From Candidatus Omnitrophota bacterium (GTDB taxonomy: Bacteria; Hinthialibacterota; Hinthialibacteria; Hinthialibacterales; Hinthialibacteraceae), in the NCBI GenBank assembly GCA_040755155.1, contig JBFMBP010000001.1:1-39987 (forward strand): a stretch of 39,987 nt of DNA, given 5' to 3'. Below the pieces are notes generated by a model. It did not search any database. It worked only from the letters and a program-made list of their open reading frames with translations, and was not told where the DNA came from. Position numbers and translations under genes: made by a program. Of the stretch, positions 8,604 to 17,403 are shown one piece after another (the first letter of the stretch is position 1; each line of letters opens with the position of its first letter).

Positions 8604-11600
8604 TTAATGATTTTCAATAATGTTTGGACTATTCCCCATTATGTAGACTCCGTATATCCCTATCCCGCTTGATGTATTCAAGATTTGATGACCTGACGTG
8701 TGGATTAAGTATTCCTTGCTTGACGGAATCAGGTTTGGTTCGGCGAATATGATTCTTTTGTTTTCATGATCGATCGTATAATCGATCCCTTCTTGCAGAA
8801 CCTTATTATCAACCTTAATGTAGACTTTTTCGTCCTGCTTGAGATCGGGAAAATCGAGGTAATGGGAATCAAGTATTCCCTGAAAAATTAAGTATGTATT
8901 TTTAAGATCGATATTGAAATCTTTCAATAAATGAATGGTATTGGTTTTTGTATCGTATTCGTAATCTTCTCCTTGCATTAACCAATCGATATTTTTTGAA
9001 GAGTAAATATTTCCGTGTTGGATGCCGACGCTGATTGTATCTTTCAATATATTTGGGAAATTATAAACATTAGGATATTTGGGGGTTCCAAGCGTCCCCC
9101 CAATGCCTTTTGGATAATATGGGGGATGTCCCAATAATTTTATCACTGAATCGTTATTGATATTGTGCATGAATACATCCCCGTGGTATCGATCACTGCT
9201 GAGGACGGTATCGGTCAACCTATAGTATTCGATGTAATAAGATTGTTCGGGGCGGCAGAGTTCCTGTTTGAGGAACCAGATATGGCCCGCTTGCTCGTCT
9301 ACTTCGTAATCCTCGCCTCTGACGCCCAGCCTGTCTCCGAATACGACTTTGACCGAGCCGGGACGAATTGGAGTTTCCGACTGCCAGGAACCGGCGGGAA
9401 TAGAGTCATCAATAGTATAGAAAATTCCGTTATAATTAATCCTTGTATGGTTGCCCACAGCGATCTCAAATTTCGTTCCGGGAAGAAATTGCGTCTTTCC
9501 GGGAATAATCAAATCGAGATCGGTCAGTTCGATTCTTTTGTTCTTATAATCGATCGTATAATCCTTCCCTTCGCTTAGCGGTTTGTCTTCCACTGTGATT
9601 GTCACTTTATCGGCGGGATCGAGGCGCCGCAGCCGGAATAGATGGTAATCGGGGACGGCGGAAATATTGATATATTGCTCTTCTGGATCGAAAGACAGGT
9701 CTTTGAGCAAACAAATCTCGGCAGTGTGCGGGTAGTATTTGTAATCTACGTCTTTAATCAATGAAATCGGCGCCTCTTGGCTGGATGCAAGCGATTTAAT
9801 GAAAACACTCAACGTCTTTTCTTCAATAGTGTAGGGAATCGGAATTTCGTAGATTCTTGGATCTTGGGTTGGTTGGGCGTACATGTTCAGGAAAGCCAAT
9901 GTAAGGGGAGGCATTCCCATCGTCTTTCGCAATTGTATTTCGTCCGGATAATAGCCGAAGGATTCCATTTCGTATTGATTTTTCTCGTCGGCGGGATCGG
10001 GGGTATAACAGAACTGGATGTAATAATATTGATCGGGTTGGCAATCCTCTTTTTTCAAGAAGCGAATGATGCCTTCATTTTCATCAATGGAAAAATCCTC
10101 GTCCTTCACTCCCATTTTTTCGCCGATGGCGACTTTAACCGAACCGGGGCGAATCGACCGTTTCCCTTTCCATGACCAGGGAACGCTTTTTTCTCCCGTG
10201 ACGGCAATTGATTCCCATTTGTCGTTGACGGGAGCCGTAACGGTAAGAAGATGCGTTTGCGGATCGAAATTCCAATCCTTTTTATTAAGAGTTTTGAGTT
10301 CCTTCAGGGGTTCGCCTTTGTAGATGATTTTGACTTCTTGAAGCGTTTGATAGGATGACTTGACGAAATAGACTCCGGAATCGCCTTGGCGGGATAGCAA
10401 ACTTCCAAATTCCCAATCGGAGCCGAAATCGAATAGAATCGGATATGGCTGGATTTGTTTTCCCACCGAAAAACCTTCAATGGATAGAGACTTATTGCCA
10501 GGATCGGGGATGAGGTCCAAATCGATTACGCTAGGGTGAACTAGGCTGTTGGGATTTTTGATAGCAATTTGATCTGGATCGAATTCCACTAGTTTATATC
10601 CCGGCGCTTTTAAGCGCACCAAGCAGCTTCCTTTGGGTAAAGTCATGGAGAAGCGATTTCCCTGGCGGTAAGAGCACAGAGAGGCGGCGTCGATTTGAGG
10701 AATACCAGGCGCGCTCATTACGAACATTCCAATCCTGCCGTTGTCTTGAGGCCGTAGTGTGACGGTGTACCTACATATTTTATAAAGTTCCAAAGTTATC
10801 TCGGTTTGGCCGCCTTTTTCTACTACTGCCGGTTGGAGATGGCAGTGTAGTGAATCTGTTCCGTCAGAAACGTAGGAATCTATAAGCATCTCTCCCGGTT
10901 GGATTCCCGTCAGAATAAAAGATCGTAGAATATTCGGGGGATCGTTGGGCGTTTCCGTTGGCGATTCGGTAAACGTATCGGTATAAGGAATCTGATAATA
11001 GGCGCCGTTTTGAATAACACTGAAATAAACCCCTATGTTTTGGTAAGGTTTGCCTTGATACTGAAAGCGTACTTTGACGCTGGCTTCCGCCTTGGCGAGA
11101 CGGAACTCCAGCGGGGCATTGTCCGTTTTCTTGATATCCACAGTCAGAAACGCCGGGGCATAGCCCGCCTTCACGGCGACTAACTTATATGTACCTTCCA
11201 AAAAGAATCCCAGTTGAAAACAGCCGTCCAAACCGGTTCTATCATTTAAGAATTTCACTGTGTCGCCCCGCTGGGATTCTACATGGTTAATATTCACATT
11301 GCTCAGCGGTTTGCTCGTTTCCGCCTCCAAAACTATGCCGGATATTTGAATGGGAGCAGACCTTCTGCGGATATCGGGAAAAATTCGATTGGGGTTATCG
11401 CCTGGATCGTATTTAACGCCTCTGCCCGCTTCGCTTTTTACGGTTGCCTTTTCTATCTGCGCCTTGGAATCCGTCGTTAAAAAGATCGTGGAGAGCATCA
11501 GGGCGAAGAGAATTGCTGCGGCCAGGACGTTTCGTATTTTGGAATACATGGTCGTTTTCCTTTCGGTCAGGATGTCGCGCACGCGGCGCGCTATCCATGT

Positions 11601-12551
11601 TTGTTTGGGAATAATCGCTGTCGCGAAGGAATATTCCCGTCTCGTCCTGGACTCCCATACTTCATCGAGCAGAAAGGCGGCGTAGGAGGCGCTTTGGCCT
11701 GTGGAACGGATCACGCAGCGGTCGCAGAGGTATTCCCTCTCCTGCGCGCTGCGCCGACGCAGCCAATAAATCATGGGGTGAAAGAAATAAAATACGCTGA
11801 CGATGGTCTCCATCAGCAGCCACCATATGTCTTTGCGCCGCAGATGGGCCAACTCGTGTAAGAGGGCGAAGCGCAGCCTCTCTTCGTTTTGCGGCTGCAT
11901 CAGATGGAGAGGAAGAATGATGAGGGGATGAAAGAAACCCGACAATACCGGCGAGCTGCATCGGTTGGAACAGGCCAGCGAGGGAGATTGCTTGACGCCC
12001 GCAATCTCCAGACATTGGCCGAAAATCTCAAGAATTCTAGGATTCGTAACTGGAACGATCGGCTCGAACATCCGGCGGCGCATCCCTAATCCAATCCCTA
12101 AACGGATGGTCAACAAGGCGGCGCCGAGCATCCATAACGACGCTAGGAGGGATTTCCAATGTATGGTAGTTATCCACGGCGGCGTGGGCGTCCTTTCTGC
12201 GGGATGGATTACCTGACGCGGCGGCAGAGAGCGGCCGGTGGGCGGGGATGGGAAATAATTGGGAATAGCAGCGGCGGGAATGAAATTGAATTCGCTGGCC
12301 ATGAAGGGCGCCGCGTTCCTTGGCGGGGATGATGTTGTTAACCAGGGGACTGAAAACTTCATCCCGGATGGCGTCCAATCGCCGAGCAAGGTGAAGCCGG
12401 GCGTGAGCGAAACCAGGCCGAGAATCAACAACGCCGAGCGTCCCCGCACTTTGCCCAAGGCGATCGTTAGAAACGTCAGCAGACCCAACGCCAGCAGCTG
12501 CGCCGAAGATCGTAAGAGGAAGGAAAGGATGGATTCGGCCCATTCATTCAT
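8604..12551 (-). CDS. BlaR1-like M56 membrane metalloprotease with carboxypeptidase-regulatory domain and duplicated C-terminal sensor-like region
   Basis: A 1315-residue integral membrane protease. The N-terminal ~360 residues match the BlaR1/MecR1 (peptidase M56) family. Hydrophobic segments lie near residues 7-33, 37-55 and 130-155. The zinc motif HELAH is at 232-236, followed by a hydrophobic stretch (242-266), the downstream REYLCD acidic/cysteine motif near 272-277, and a fourth hydrophobic segment at 342-358. Residues ~400-490 form a carboxypeptidase-regulatory-like beta domain. Residues ~795-1290 hold two ~260-residue tandem copies, each containing RPGSVKV...FLK and DYTID..NKRI motifs. 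There is no penicillin-binding transpeptidase domain, so a beta-lactam sensor role is not supported. Start ATG 12551 overlaps the blaI stop by 8 nt (ATGAATGA) and has GGGAGAG upstream. By analogy the protease would cleave BlaI on sensing an unknown signal. Confidence 0.9.
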   Translation of the reverse strand: MNEWAESILSFLLRSSAQLLALGLLTFLTIALGKVRGRSALLILGLVSLTPGFTLLGDWTPSGMKFSVPWLTTSSPPRNAAPFMASEFNFIPAAAIPNYFPSPPTGRSLPPRQVIHPAERTPTPPWITTIHWKSLLASLWMLGAALLTIRLGIGLGMRRRMFEPIVPVTNPRILEIFGQCLEIAGVKQSPSLACSNRCSSPVLSGFFHPLIILPLHLMQPQNEERLRFALLHELAHLRRKDIWWLLMETIVSVFYFFHPMIYWLRRRSAQEREYLCDRCVIRSTGQSASYAAFLLDEVWESRTRREYSFATAIIPKQTWIARRVRDILTERKTTMYSKIRNVLAAAILFALMLSTIFLTTDSKAQIEKATVKSEAGRGVKYDPGDNPNRIFPDIRRRSAPIQISGIVLEAETSKPLSNVNINHVESQRGDTVKFLNDRTGLDGCFQLGFFLEGTYKLVAVKAGYAPAFLTVDIKKTDNAPLEFRLAKAEASVKVRFQYQGKPYQNIGVYFSVIQNGAYYQIPYTDTFTESPTETPNDPPNILRSFILTGIQPGEMLIDSYVSDGTDSLHCHLQPAVVEKGGQTEITLELYKICRYTVTLRPQDNGRIGMFVMSAPGIPQIDAASLCSYRQGNRFSMTLPKGSCLVRLKAPGYKLVEFDPDQIAIKNPNSLVHPSVIDLDLIPDPGNKSLSIEGFSVGKQIQPYPILFDFGSDWEFGSLLSRQGDSGVYFVKSSYQTLQEVKIIYKGEPLKELKTLNKKDWNFDPQTHLLTVTAPVNDKWESIAVTGEKSVPWSWKGKRSIRPGSVKVAIGEKMGVKDEDFSIDENEGIIRFLKKEDCQPDQYYYIQFCYTPDPADEKNQYEMESFGYYPDEIQLRKTMGMPPLTLAFLNMYAQPTQDPRIYEIPIPYTIEEKTLSVFIKSLASSQEAPISLIKDVDYKYYPHTAEICLLKDLSFDPEEQYINISAVPDYHLFRLRRLDPADKVTITVEDKPLSEGKDYTIDYKNKRIELTDLDLIIPGKTQFLPGTKFEIAVGNHTRINYNGIFYTIDDSIPAGSWQSETPIRPGSVKVVFGDRLGVRGEDYEVDEQAGHIWFLKQELCRPEQSYYIEYYRLTDTVLSSDRYHGDVFMHNINNDSVIKLLGHPPYYPKGIGGTLGTPKYPNVYNFPNILKDTISVGIQHGNIYSSKNIDWLMQGEDYEYDTKTNTIHLLKDFNIDLKNTYLIFQGILDSHYLDFPDLKQDEKVYIKVDNKVLQEGIDYTIDHENKRIIFAEPNLIPSSKEYLIHTSGHQILNTSSGIGIYGVYIMGNSPNIIENH

Positions 12552-12945
12552 GGCGGCTCTCCCGTTTCTTGCGATCAAGGATCGCTTGTTTCAAGTCTTC
12601 GTATTCCTCCTTCGTCAGAGGCTCCGCCTCGAACAAGGCTTGCACCAGTTTGACCTTCGAACCGTCGAAGAGGCTGTACAGCAGGTTGGAAATCGAACTG
12701 GCTTCCACTGTTTTTTCGTCGATTTTGGGGGTATAGACATGGCTGCGGCCTTCCAGTTCGTGTTCAAGGAATCCTTTCTTCTCCAGATTGCGCAGGGTGG
12801 TTAGGATGGTGGTATAAGCCAGGTTCCGCTTTTCGTCCAAAGCGTCGCGTACCTCATGCACGGTAGCGCGTCCCCGCTTCCAGACCTCTTTCATAACCAG
12901 CGTTTCCAACTTGGCCAAAACGGTTTTTTGGACATTCGATCCCAT
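12544..12945 (-). CDS. blaI: BlaI/MecI/CopY family transcriptional repressor
   Basis: A 133-residue DNA-binding repressor. The N-terminal ~75 residues form the winged helix typical of BlaI/MecI, with KLETLVMKEVWKRGRATVHE, a recognition-helix region LAYTTILTTLRNLEKKGFL and a wing VYTPKI. The C-terminal helices (SISNLLYSLFDGSKVKLVQA) resemble the dimerisation region. These repressors dimerise on palindromic operators and are inactivated by proteolysis triggered by an M56 partner, which here is the overlapping downstream gene. GAGGG lies 8 nt upstream of ATG 12945. A promoter overlapped by a large palindrome lies 34-71 bp upstream, which implies autoregulation. The pair is the classic bla/mec arrangement without a resistance gene beside it. 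The family is certain; the regulated targets beyond its own operon are unknown. Confidence 0.95.
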   Translation of the reverse strand: MGSNVQKTVLAKLETLVMKEVWKRGRATVHEVRDALDEKRNLAYTTILTTLRNLEKKGFLEHELEGRSHVYTPKIDEKTVEASSISNLLYSLFDGSKVKLVQALFEAEPLTKEEYEDLKQAILDRKKRESRHE

Positions 12946-12978
12946 AGTGCATCCCTCAAAATCAGAGTAAGCGCTTAT

Positions 12979-13016
12979 CTACTATCATAATAGTACTAAT
13001 TAGATAGTAGTGTCAA
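12979..13016 (-). promoter_or_regulatory. Promoter of blaI-M56 embedded in a tripartite BlaI operator
   Basis: On the minus strand TTGACA (13011-13016) and TATTAT (12987-12992) are separated by 18 bp, a good sigma70 promoter. Outer inverted repeats CTACTATC (12979-12986) and GATAGTAG (13003-13010) flank the palindrome TAGTACTA (12991-12998), and all three share the same dyad centre at 12994.5. The palindromes cover the spacer and the -10 element, so bound repressor would block RNA polymerase. Each part contains the TACTA/TAGTA core. Confidence 0.85.
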
Positions 13017-13020
13017 GTAG

Positions 13021-13354
13021 AATTGGGAAAAAATTATTTAAGTCATAGTGCGTGCGATGAAAAGATAAAGAGGTTTTTTATGATTGCCGTTTTGAATCAC
13101 GAAAACACGAAAGGGCGCGAATTTCACGAATTTTTAGAATCACGGATTTCATGGATGATCTGGATTTCACGTAGAAAAACTTTTCCAGGCGTTATTCCTA
13201 CCGTAATCCTTTTTTTGCCTTTTTTCGTGTTCTTCATTTTCCTTCGCGTTTTCGTGATTCAATACGCTTAGCCCGCCTTTCTCTTGGAGTAGACTTTTTC
13301 CATTCTTTTCATGTACGCTCATACTACTGCATCATGTAAAACCTACTCGCTCAT
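13021..13354. repeat. Intergenic region with dispersed repeat family B, copy 1 and an inverted arm
   Basis: Between the blaI promoter and the GH10 gene, 13090-13170 carries a repeat starting TTGAATCACGAAAACACGAA and containing GGGCGCGAATTTCACG and GAATCACGGATTTC. It recurs at 21244-21328. At 13218-13262 a related sequence occurs inverted (its complement reads TTGAATCACGAAAACGCGAA), giving a long imperfect inverted repeat. A short plus-strand frame at 13023-13271 merely translates this repeat. Confidence 0.75.
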
Positions 13355-13381
13355 TTGAAAATCATTCGTGAAGGAGAAGCC

Positions 13382-14620
13382 ATGAATTCATTGAGAATCG
13401 CTATCGCCATTCAATTATTAACGCTTTTTTACCCCGCAACCTCCACTGCGGACGAAATCGATCAATCCATCGCCCAGCATCGTATGGGAACTCTCATTGT
13501 CCGCGCCGCGCCGGGGAGCGACGTCCGCGTGGAGCAAACTCGCCACGAGTTTTGGTTCGGCGCGGCGCTCTCCAGCGGCATATTCCGGCCGGGCAACGAA
13601 TCCAGCGATGCGAAGAAATACAAGCAAGTTTTTCTGGAGAATTTCAATTCTGCCGTAACCGAAAACGCCGTAAAGTGGCATTCCATGGAACGGCGTAAGG
13701 GAGATGTCGATTATTCCATCGTCGATTCGATTTTGGAGTGGGCTGATAAGAACAATATCCCCGTACGCGGGCATAACCTGTTTTGGGGAATCACCCAGTT
13801 CGTTCAGCCGTGGCTGCGCGAGCTGGGGACGGAAGAATTGCGGGAACAAGTGCGCCAGCGCGCTTTGAGCATGGGAAAAAAGTATAAAGGACGTTTCTCC
13901 GAATACGACTTGAACAACGAAATGATTCACGGGAATTTCTATGAAGAGCGGCTTGGTCCGGAAATCACTAAGCAAATGGCTGATTGGTTTCATCAGGAAG
14001 ATCCCGATACGCCGCTTTATGTAAACGATTACGATATTTTGACGGGCAAACGTCTCGACGATTATGTCAAACATATCCGGCATCTGCTCGATACGGGCGT
14101 CGCGATTGAAGGCATCGGCGTCCAAGGGCATTTTCATGGGATGACGTTCGATCCGAAAGCGCTTCAAAACACGCTTGATACTCTGGCGCAATTCAAACTG
14201 CCTATCCGCATCACGGAATTCAATTTGCCCGGCCAGCTTTGGCCTTATTTCGAAGATCGGCAACGGAAACTCACTGAAGAGGAGGAAAAGACGAAAGCCG
14301 AACACCTTTCGGAATATTATCGAATCTGTTTCGCCCATCCGGCGGTGGATGGCATCCTGATGTGGGGTTTTTGGGAAGGCGCCAACTGGATTCCCGTCTC
14401 TTCACTTTATAAGCGAGATTGGACGCCCGCTCCGGCGGCGCACGCTTATCGCGATCTCGTCTTCAACAAGTGGTGGACGAAATTCGATGGCAAAACCAAC
14501 ACGGAAGGAATTTGTGAAGTCCCCGCTTTTTATGGCCAATATCGCGTAACCGTCAATGGCAAGGAAAGAACGGCGAAGTTAATGAAGAAGGACGGCAAGG
14601 CGACGGTTTCGTTCGAATGA
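13382..14620 (+). CDS. Secreted GH10 endo-1,4-beta-xylanase
   Basis: A 412-residue secreted glycoside hydrolase of family 10, expected to cleave internal beta-1,4-xylosidic bonds. ATG 13382 has AAGGAGAAG just upstream and yields a Sec signal peptide (residues 1-23). The TIM-barrel motifs are in order: AVTENAVKWHSME (about 91-103), RGHNLFWG (129-136), DLNNE with acid/base Glu180, YVNDYD (213-218), GIGVQGHFHG (244-253), ITEFNLPGQ with nucleophile Glu279, and a late MWGFWEG. The last ~50 residues after the barrel form a small beta tail (GICEVPAFYGQYRVTVNGKE), a common appendage in GH10 proteins. No other xylan genes are beside it. Family and both catalytic residues are clear; substrate preference is inferred. 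Confidence 0.95.
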   Translation: MNSLRIAIAIQLLTLFYPATSTADEIDQSIAQHRMGTLIVRAAPGSDVRVEQTRHEFWFGAALSSGIFRPGNESSDAKKYKQVFLENFNSAVTENAVKWHSMERRKGDVDYSIVDSILEWADKNNIPVRGHNLFWGITQFVQPWLRELGTEELREQVRQRALSMGKKYKGRFSEYDLNNEMIHGNFYEERLGPEITKQMADWFHQEDPDTPLYVNDYDILTGKRLDDYVKHIRHLLDTGVAIEGIGVQGHFHGMTFDPKALQNTLDTLAQFKLPIRITEFNLPGQLWPYFEDRQRKLTEEEEKTKAEHLSEYYRICFAHPAVDGILMWGFWEGANWIPVSSLYKRDWTPAPAAHAYRDLVFNKWWTKFDGKTNTEGICEVPAFYGQYRVTVNGKERTAKLMKKDGKATVSFE

Positions 14621-15097
14621 TAAACGGATTATGGTCGATTGGGAACGGTGAATCGCTCGACGATTGTCGGGGAATCATGGATGAAAATCACGAAATCTTA
14701 ACGTTGTTTTCATCTAAAGGAAATAATTGCCGTGAATAATAAACGACTTGGCCGAGTAAATCTTGTCTTAAAAAGAAGCGTTGATTTGGCGAAAAAGCGT
14801 TGAAAAAAAAACAAATTTCCCATTAATTTTTTCTTGCATTTGACGCTGAATTGTTGTATGTATAGTTGTATAGTATATCGATTGCGCATTAGCTTTTAGG
14901 CGAAGTTGAAAGTTGGGAATGGAATGGGATGGTTGGAGAGAATGAGAAAAACCATTTGATTTTTTGAAGAGTTGAATGGTTGAGGATACCCAAATGGTTT
15001 GAGAAGGAGGTGGTTTAGGGGAAATCATTTAAAAGAAGATTTAAAGTCGAATTTGCACAAAAATAAAATCTGAGTGTATTTTGAAAGGATGGAAAAG
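14621..15097 (+). promoter_or_regulatory. Long AT-rich leader region with a possible promoter
   Basis: No gene is seen in this 477-bp gap. A possible promoter lies at 14834-14866: TTGCAT (14834-14839), 17 bp, TATGTA (14857-14862). An overlapping alternative is TTGACG (14840-14845), 15 bp, TATAGT (14861-14866). It would give the downstream secreted-protein gene a leader of roughly 230 nt. The match is only moderate. Confidence 0.35.
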
Positions 15098-16546
15098 ATG
15101 AAGATACGTTTGTTTTCAGTCGTGGCATTGTTGATCGTGGGAAGTCCTATGGTATTTGGGGACGTTTACTTTTCGGATAATTTCAACACGGGCGGCACCG
15201 CCGGCGCCAACTCCAGAGGCTGGGAGTTTATCCAAAACGATAAGGTTACGGAAGTCGGCAGTTATTTTGTCATCGCTCCGGAATATGCGACGAATAACAG
15301 CGGTCCTGATGACGGTCCTGGCGGTAATATTGATTCGGATGCTCCTCCTACAGTGGATGGAACGCCCTCGGATGGCGGCTTCTTGATTTCCGACTCGGAT
15401 TCCGGCGACGGATCGGACGATGTCGGTTCGCAAGCGGAGATTTGGGCGATTTCTCCCAAATTCAGCACGGTGGGCGCAAAGGAAGTCTGGTTTCATGCAG
15501 ACGCCGAGATCGAATCGAACAACAACGGCGAAAGCGTAGTTCAATTCGCCGTAACCGCCGACAATGGCGCCACTTGGATTCCAGTATGGCATCAAGTAGA
15601 ACCGCAACGTCCCCTGCAAAGCGTAAATAGGGTGGGCGACGTAACCTACGGCGCGAAATTTCCCGGCGCTTATCCCACCTTGGGCAGCGCCAGCCAAACT
15701 CTGACCTGGAACGGAATTCATAGCCGTTGGCATTTGCAACTTCCGCCGGAAGTCGTCAACAAGCCGGAAGTGCGTTTCCGCATTGGCTATTATGAACCGG
15801 CGGACGCATGGTGGATTATTTTGGACAACGTCTTGATCGACGACAAAAAGCCTCCAATGGGCAACGAAACGGTTTTGTCGGAAGATTTCACGAACGGCAT
15901 CCCCTCGACCTGGAGTAACGAGTCTATCAAAACCCAAAAATGGGATACCCAGCCGATTATGTACGATAGCGGCGGCGTTCTTGAGCCTTATAAGATGAAA
16001 AACGGCATTCCCGTCAATATCGATTTGCTTCGCGAAGCGGAAGCCTATAATTACAAGATCGATTTAATGAAAGAAGTCGATCCCGCCATCAATCCGAATG
16101 GTACGTTAGATGGCCGGTGGGTATTGATGTTGGCGGGTCAAGGCTACGCCATGTGGCAAGAAAACGATACCGATAAGGAAGAAGGCGCGAATCTGGATAC
16201 GCCCGCCTTGGATATGACCACGGCGACGGGCGTTTTCATGGACTTCGATTCCGAAGTGCTTGTCGGAGACGCCAGCGTGAGCTATGACGTTTACGTTAGC
16301 GTGGATAACGGAGCAACCTTCAGCCGCATATTCACCTACACGGCGGCGATCATGGATTTTGCGGAAGCGCCGTATTTCGACCATCATTATTTCGAAGTTC
16401 CCAGCGCCGCAGGCAAGAAAGGCGTTATTTTCCGTTTTGCGGCGAAAGGCGGCGATCCTGGCCAAATGGAAGGCTTCTGGGTAGTTGACAATGTGCGCGT
16501 TACGGTCAATCGCGGAACCAGCGTTTCGGAATGGACGCTGTTTTAA
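15098..16546 (+). CDS. Secreted protein with two beta-sandwich (ConA/MAM-like) domains
   Basis: A 482-residue secreted protein of unknown function. ATG 15098 is chosen because AAGGAT lies about 9 nt upstream and it opens a clean signal peptide (residues 1-21, ending near MVFG). Two similar jelly-roll-like domains are visible. The first starts VYFSDNFNTGG and ends WWIILDNVLID; the second starts EDFTNGIPSTWSN and ends GFWVVDNVRVTVN. Such lectin-like or choice-of-anchor modules often bind carbohydrate or sit in surface proteins. The extreme C-terminus SVSEWTLF follows the last strand directly, with no membrane anchor or dockerin. Strong hairpin 16581-16614 follows the gene, and the prepilin gene begins 92 bp downstream. 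Function remains open. Confidence 0.82.
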   Translation: MKIRLFSVVALLIVGSPMVFGDVYFSDNFNTGGTAGANSRGWEFIQNDKVTEVGSYFVIAPEYATNNSGPDDGPGGNIDSDAPPTVDGTPSDGGFLISDSDSGDGSDDVGSQAEIWAISPKFSTVGAKEVWFHADAEIESNNNGESVVQFAVTADNGATWIPVWHQVEPQRPLQSVNRVGDVTYGAKFPGAYPTLGSASQTLTWNGIHSRWHLQLPPEVVNKPEVRFRIGYYEPADAWWIILDNVLIDDKKPPMGNETVLSEDFTNGIPSTWSNESIKTQKWDTQPIMYDSGGVLEPYKMKNGIPVNIDLLREAEAYNYKIDLMKEVDPAINPNGTLDGRWVLMLAGQGYAMWQENDTDKEEGANLDTPALDMTTATGVFMDFDSEVLVGDASVSYDVYVSVDNGATFSRIFTYTAAIMDFAEAPYFDHHYFEVPSAAGKKGVIFRFAAKGGDPGQMEGFWVVDNVRVTVNRGTSVSEWTLF

Positions 16547-16580
16547 TTTGTAGTTCTTCATCAATGAGATAAGCTGTTAA

Positions 16581-16614
16581 AAGGGGATGCATCAGAAAGC
16601 GGGTGCATCCCCTT
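16581..16614 (+). terminator. Hairpin downstream of the secreted beta-sandwich gene
   Basis: A perfect 11-bp stem (AAGGGGATGCA with TGCATCCCCTT) and 12-nt loop lie 34 nt after the stop codon. The T-run that follows is weak, so it may be a leaky terminator or an RNA 3'-end stabiliser ahead of the prepilin gene rather than a full stop. Confidence 0.6.
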
Positions 16615-16638
16615 CCATCTCTCTAAGGAGAAGATTTC

Positions 16639-17295
16639 ATGGTTCGCGTTTTTCGAAGAAAATTGCGCCGCCGCTTCCAAGGTTTTACGCTTATTGAATT
16701 GCTCATCGTCGTCGCCATCATTGGGATTTTAGCCGCTATCGCCGTGCCGAATTTTTTAAACGCCCAAATCCGCGCGAAAATAGCGAGGACCATGGCGGAT
16801 ATAAAAATGTTAACGCAGCAGGTCGACATTTTTCACATGGATAAGAATAAATGGCTGATCGACGGCAACGATTGCGACGGTAGTCCCGATTGCTGCTTCC
16901 AAGGCGATTATTTTGGAAAAAGACCTTTGGAAACCAATGTAAAAGCCTTAAAGGGCGACAATCATTTCAGTGGACAAGTCTATCTGCCCCTGACAACGCC
17001 GATTTCCTACATCACAACTATTCCCGTCGATCCGTTTGGAGACGGACTCTTTTATTCCTACGAAGATTGGGGCTGCTCGAACAAAGGCGGATTTTATGGC
17101 CTTCTTGCCGCCACCGCTCCCGACGGCGACAACGGCGATTGGCATCCCGATAATATGGCGGTCGCCTATCACCCATCCAATGGATTAGCCAGCAATGGCG
17201 ATATTTGGTATACATGGTTGTTTAAATCGGGGTATACGAATACGCAATGGGATAGATACTTCTCGACGCGTCCCGGCTGGAGCAGCCAGTTCTGA
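16639..17295 (+). CDS. Prepilin-like protein (type II secretion GspG / type IV pilin family)
   Basis: A 218-residue protein with a class III signal peptide: a basic leader MVRVFRRKLRRRFQG, cleavage after Gly15, Phe16 as the methylated first residue and Glu at mature position 5 (FTLIELLIVVAIIGILAA). The hydrophobic helix continues through AVPNFLNAQIRAKIARTMAD. The C-terminal globular part has four clustered cysteines (NDCDGSPDCCFQG and DWGCSN) and a LTTPISYITTIPVDPFG segment typical of environmental GspG-like proteins. AAGGAG sits 9 nt before ATG 16639. Such proteins are cleaved by a prepilin peptidase and form pilus or pseudopilus fibres. No assembly ATPase or peptidase gene is nearby, so it may be an orphan or minor (pseudo)pilin. 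The family is certain, the exact system is not. Confidence 0.9.
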   Translation: MVRVFRRKLRRRFQGFTLIELLIVVAIIGILAAIAVPNFLNAQIRAKIARTMADIKMLTQQVDIFHMDKNKWLIDGNDCDGSPDCCFQGDYFGKRPLETNVKALKGDNHFSGQVYLPLTTPISYITTIPVDPFGDGLFYSYEDWGCSNKGGFYGLLAATAPDGDNGDWHPDNMAVAYHPSNGLASNGDIWYTWLFKSGYTNTQWDRYFSTRPGWSSQF

Positions 17296-17339
17296 TTTTT
17301 TTGATGATGGAATCGCTAATAATAAATTTAGTATCATTA

Positions 17340-17403
17340 GATGGGGCGCGCCGTTTCACTTTCACTTTTTTGTTAATAACCGATGGGTCAACGTGACCCA
17401 TCC
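17340..17403. repeat. Dispersed repeat family C, copy 1
   Basis: Shares ATGGG-CGCGCCGTTT at one end and CGATGGGTCA...CCCATCC at the other with 24202-24278. The first hairpin arm has decayed in this copy, while the second (17382-17402) is perfect. Confidence 0.75.

Noticed and set aside
8604-12551. The blaI-M56 pair as a beta-lactam resistance module
   Set aside because: There is no penicillin-binding sensor domain on the M56 protein and no beta-lactamase or PBP gene adjacent, so a resistance role is not supported by the sequence.
13023-13271. A short plus-strand frame with NHENTKGREFHEF
   Set aside because: It translates dispersed repeat B and its inverted arm; the same repeat at 21244 is not open in a consistent frame.
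13418-14338. A 306-codon minus-strand frame opposite the xylanase
   Set aside because: The plus-strand frame has both catalytic glutamates and a signal peptide; the reverse frame has nothing recognisable.
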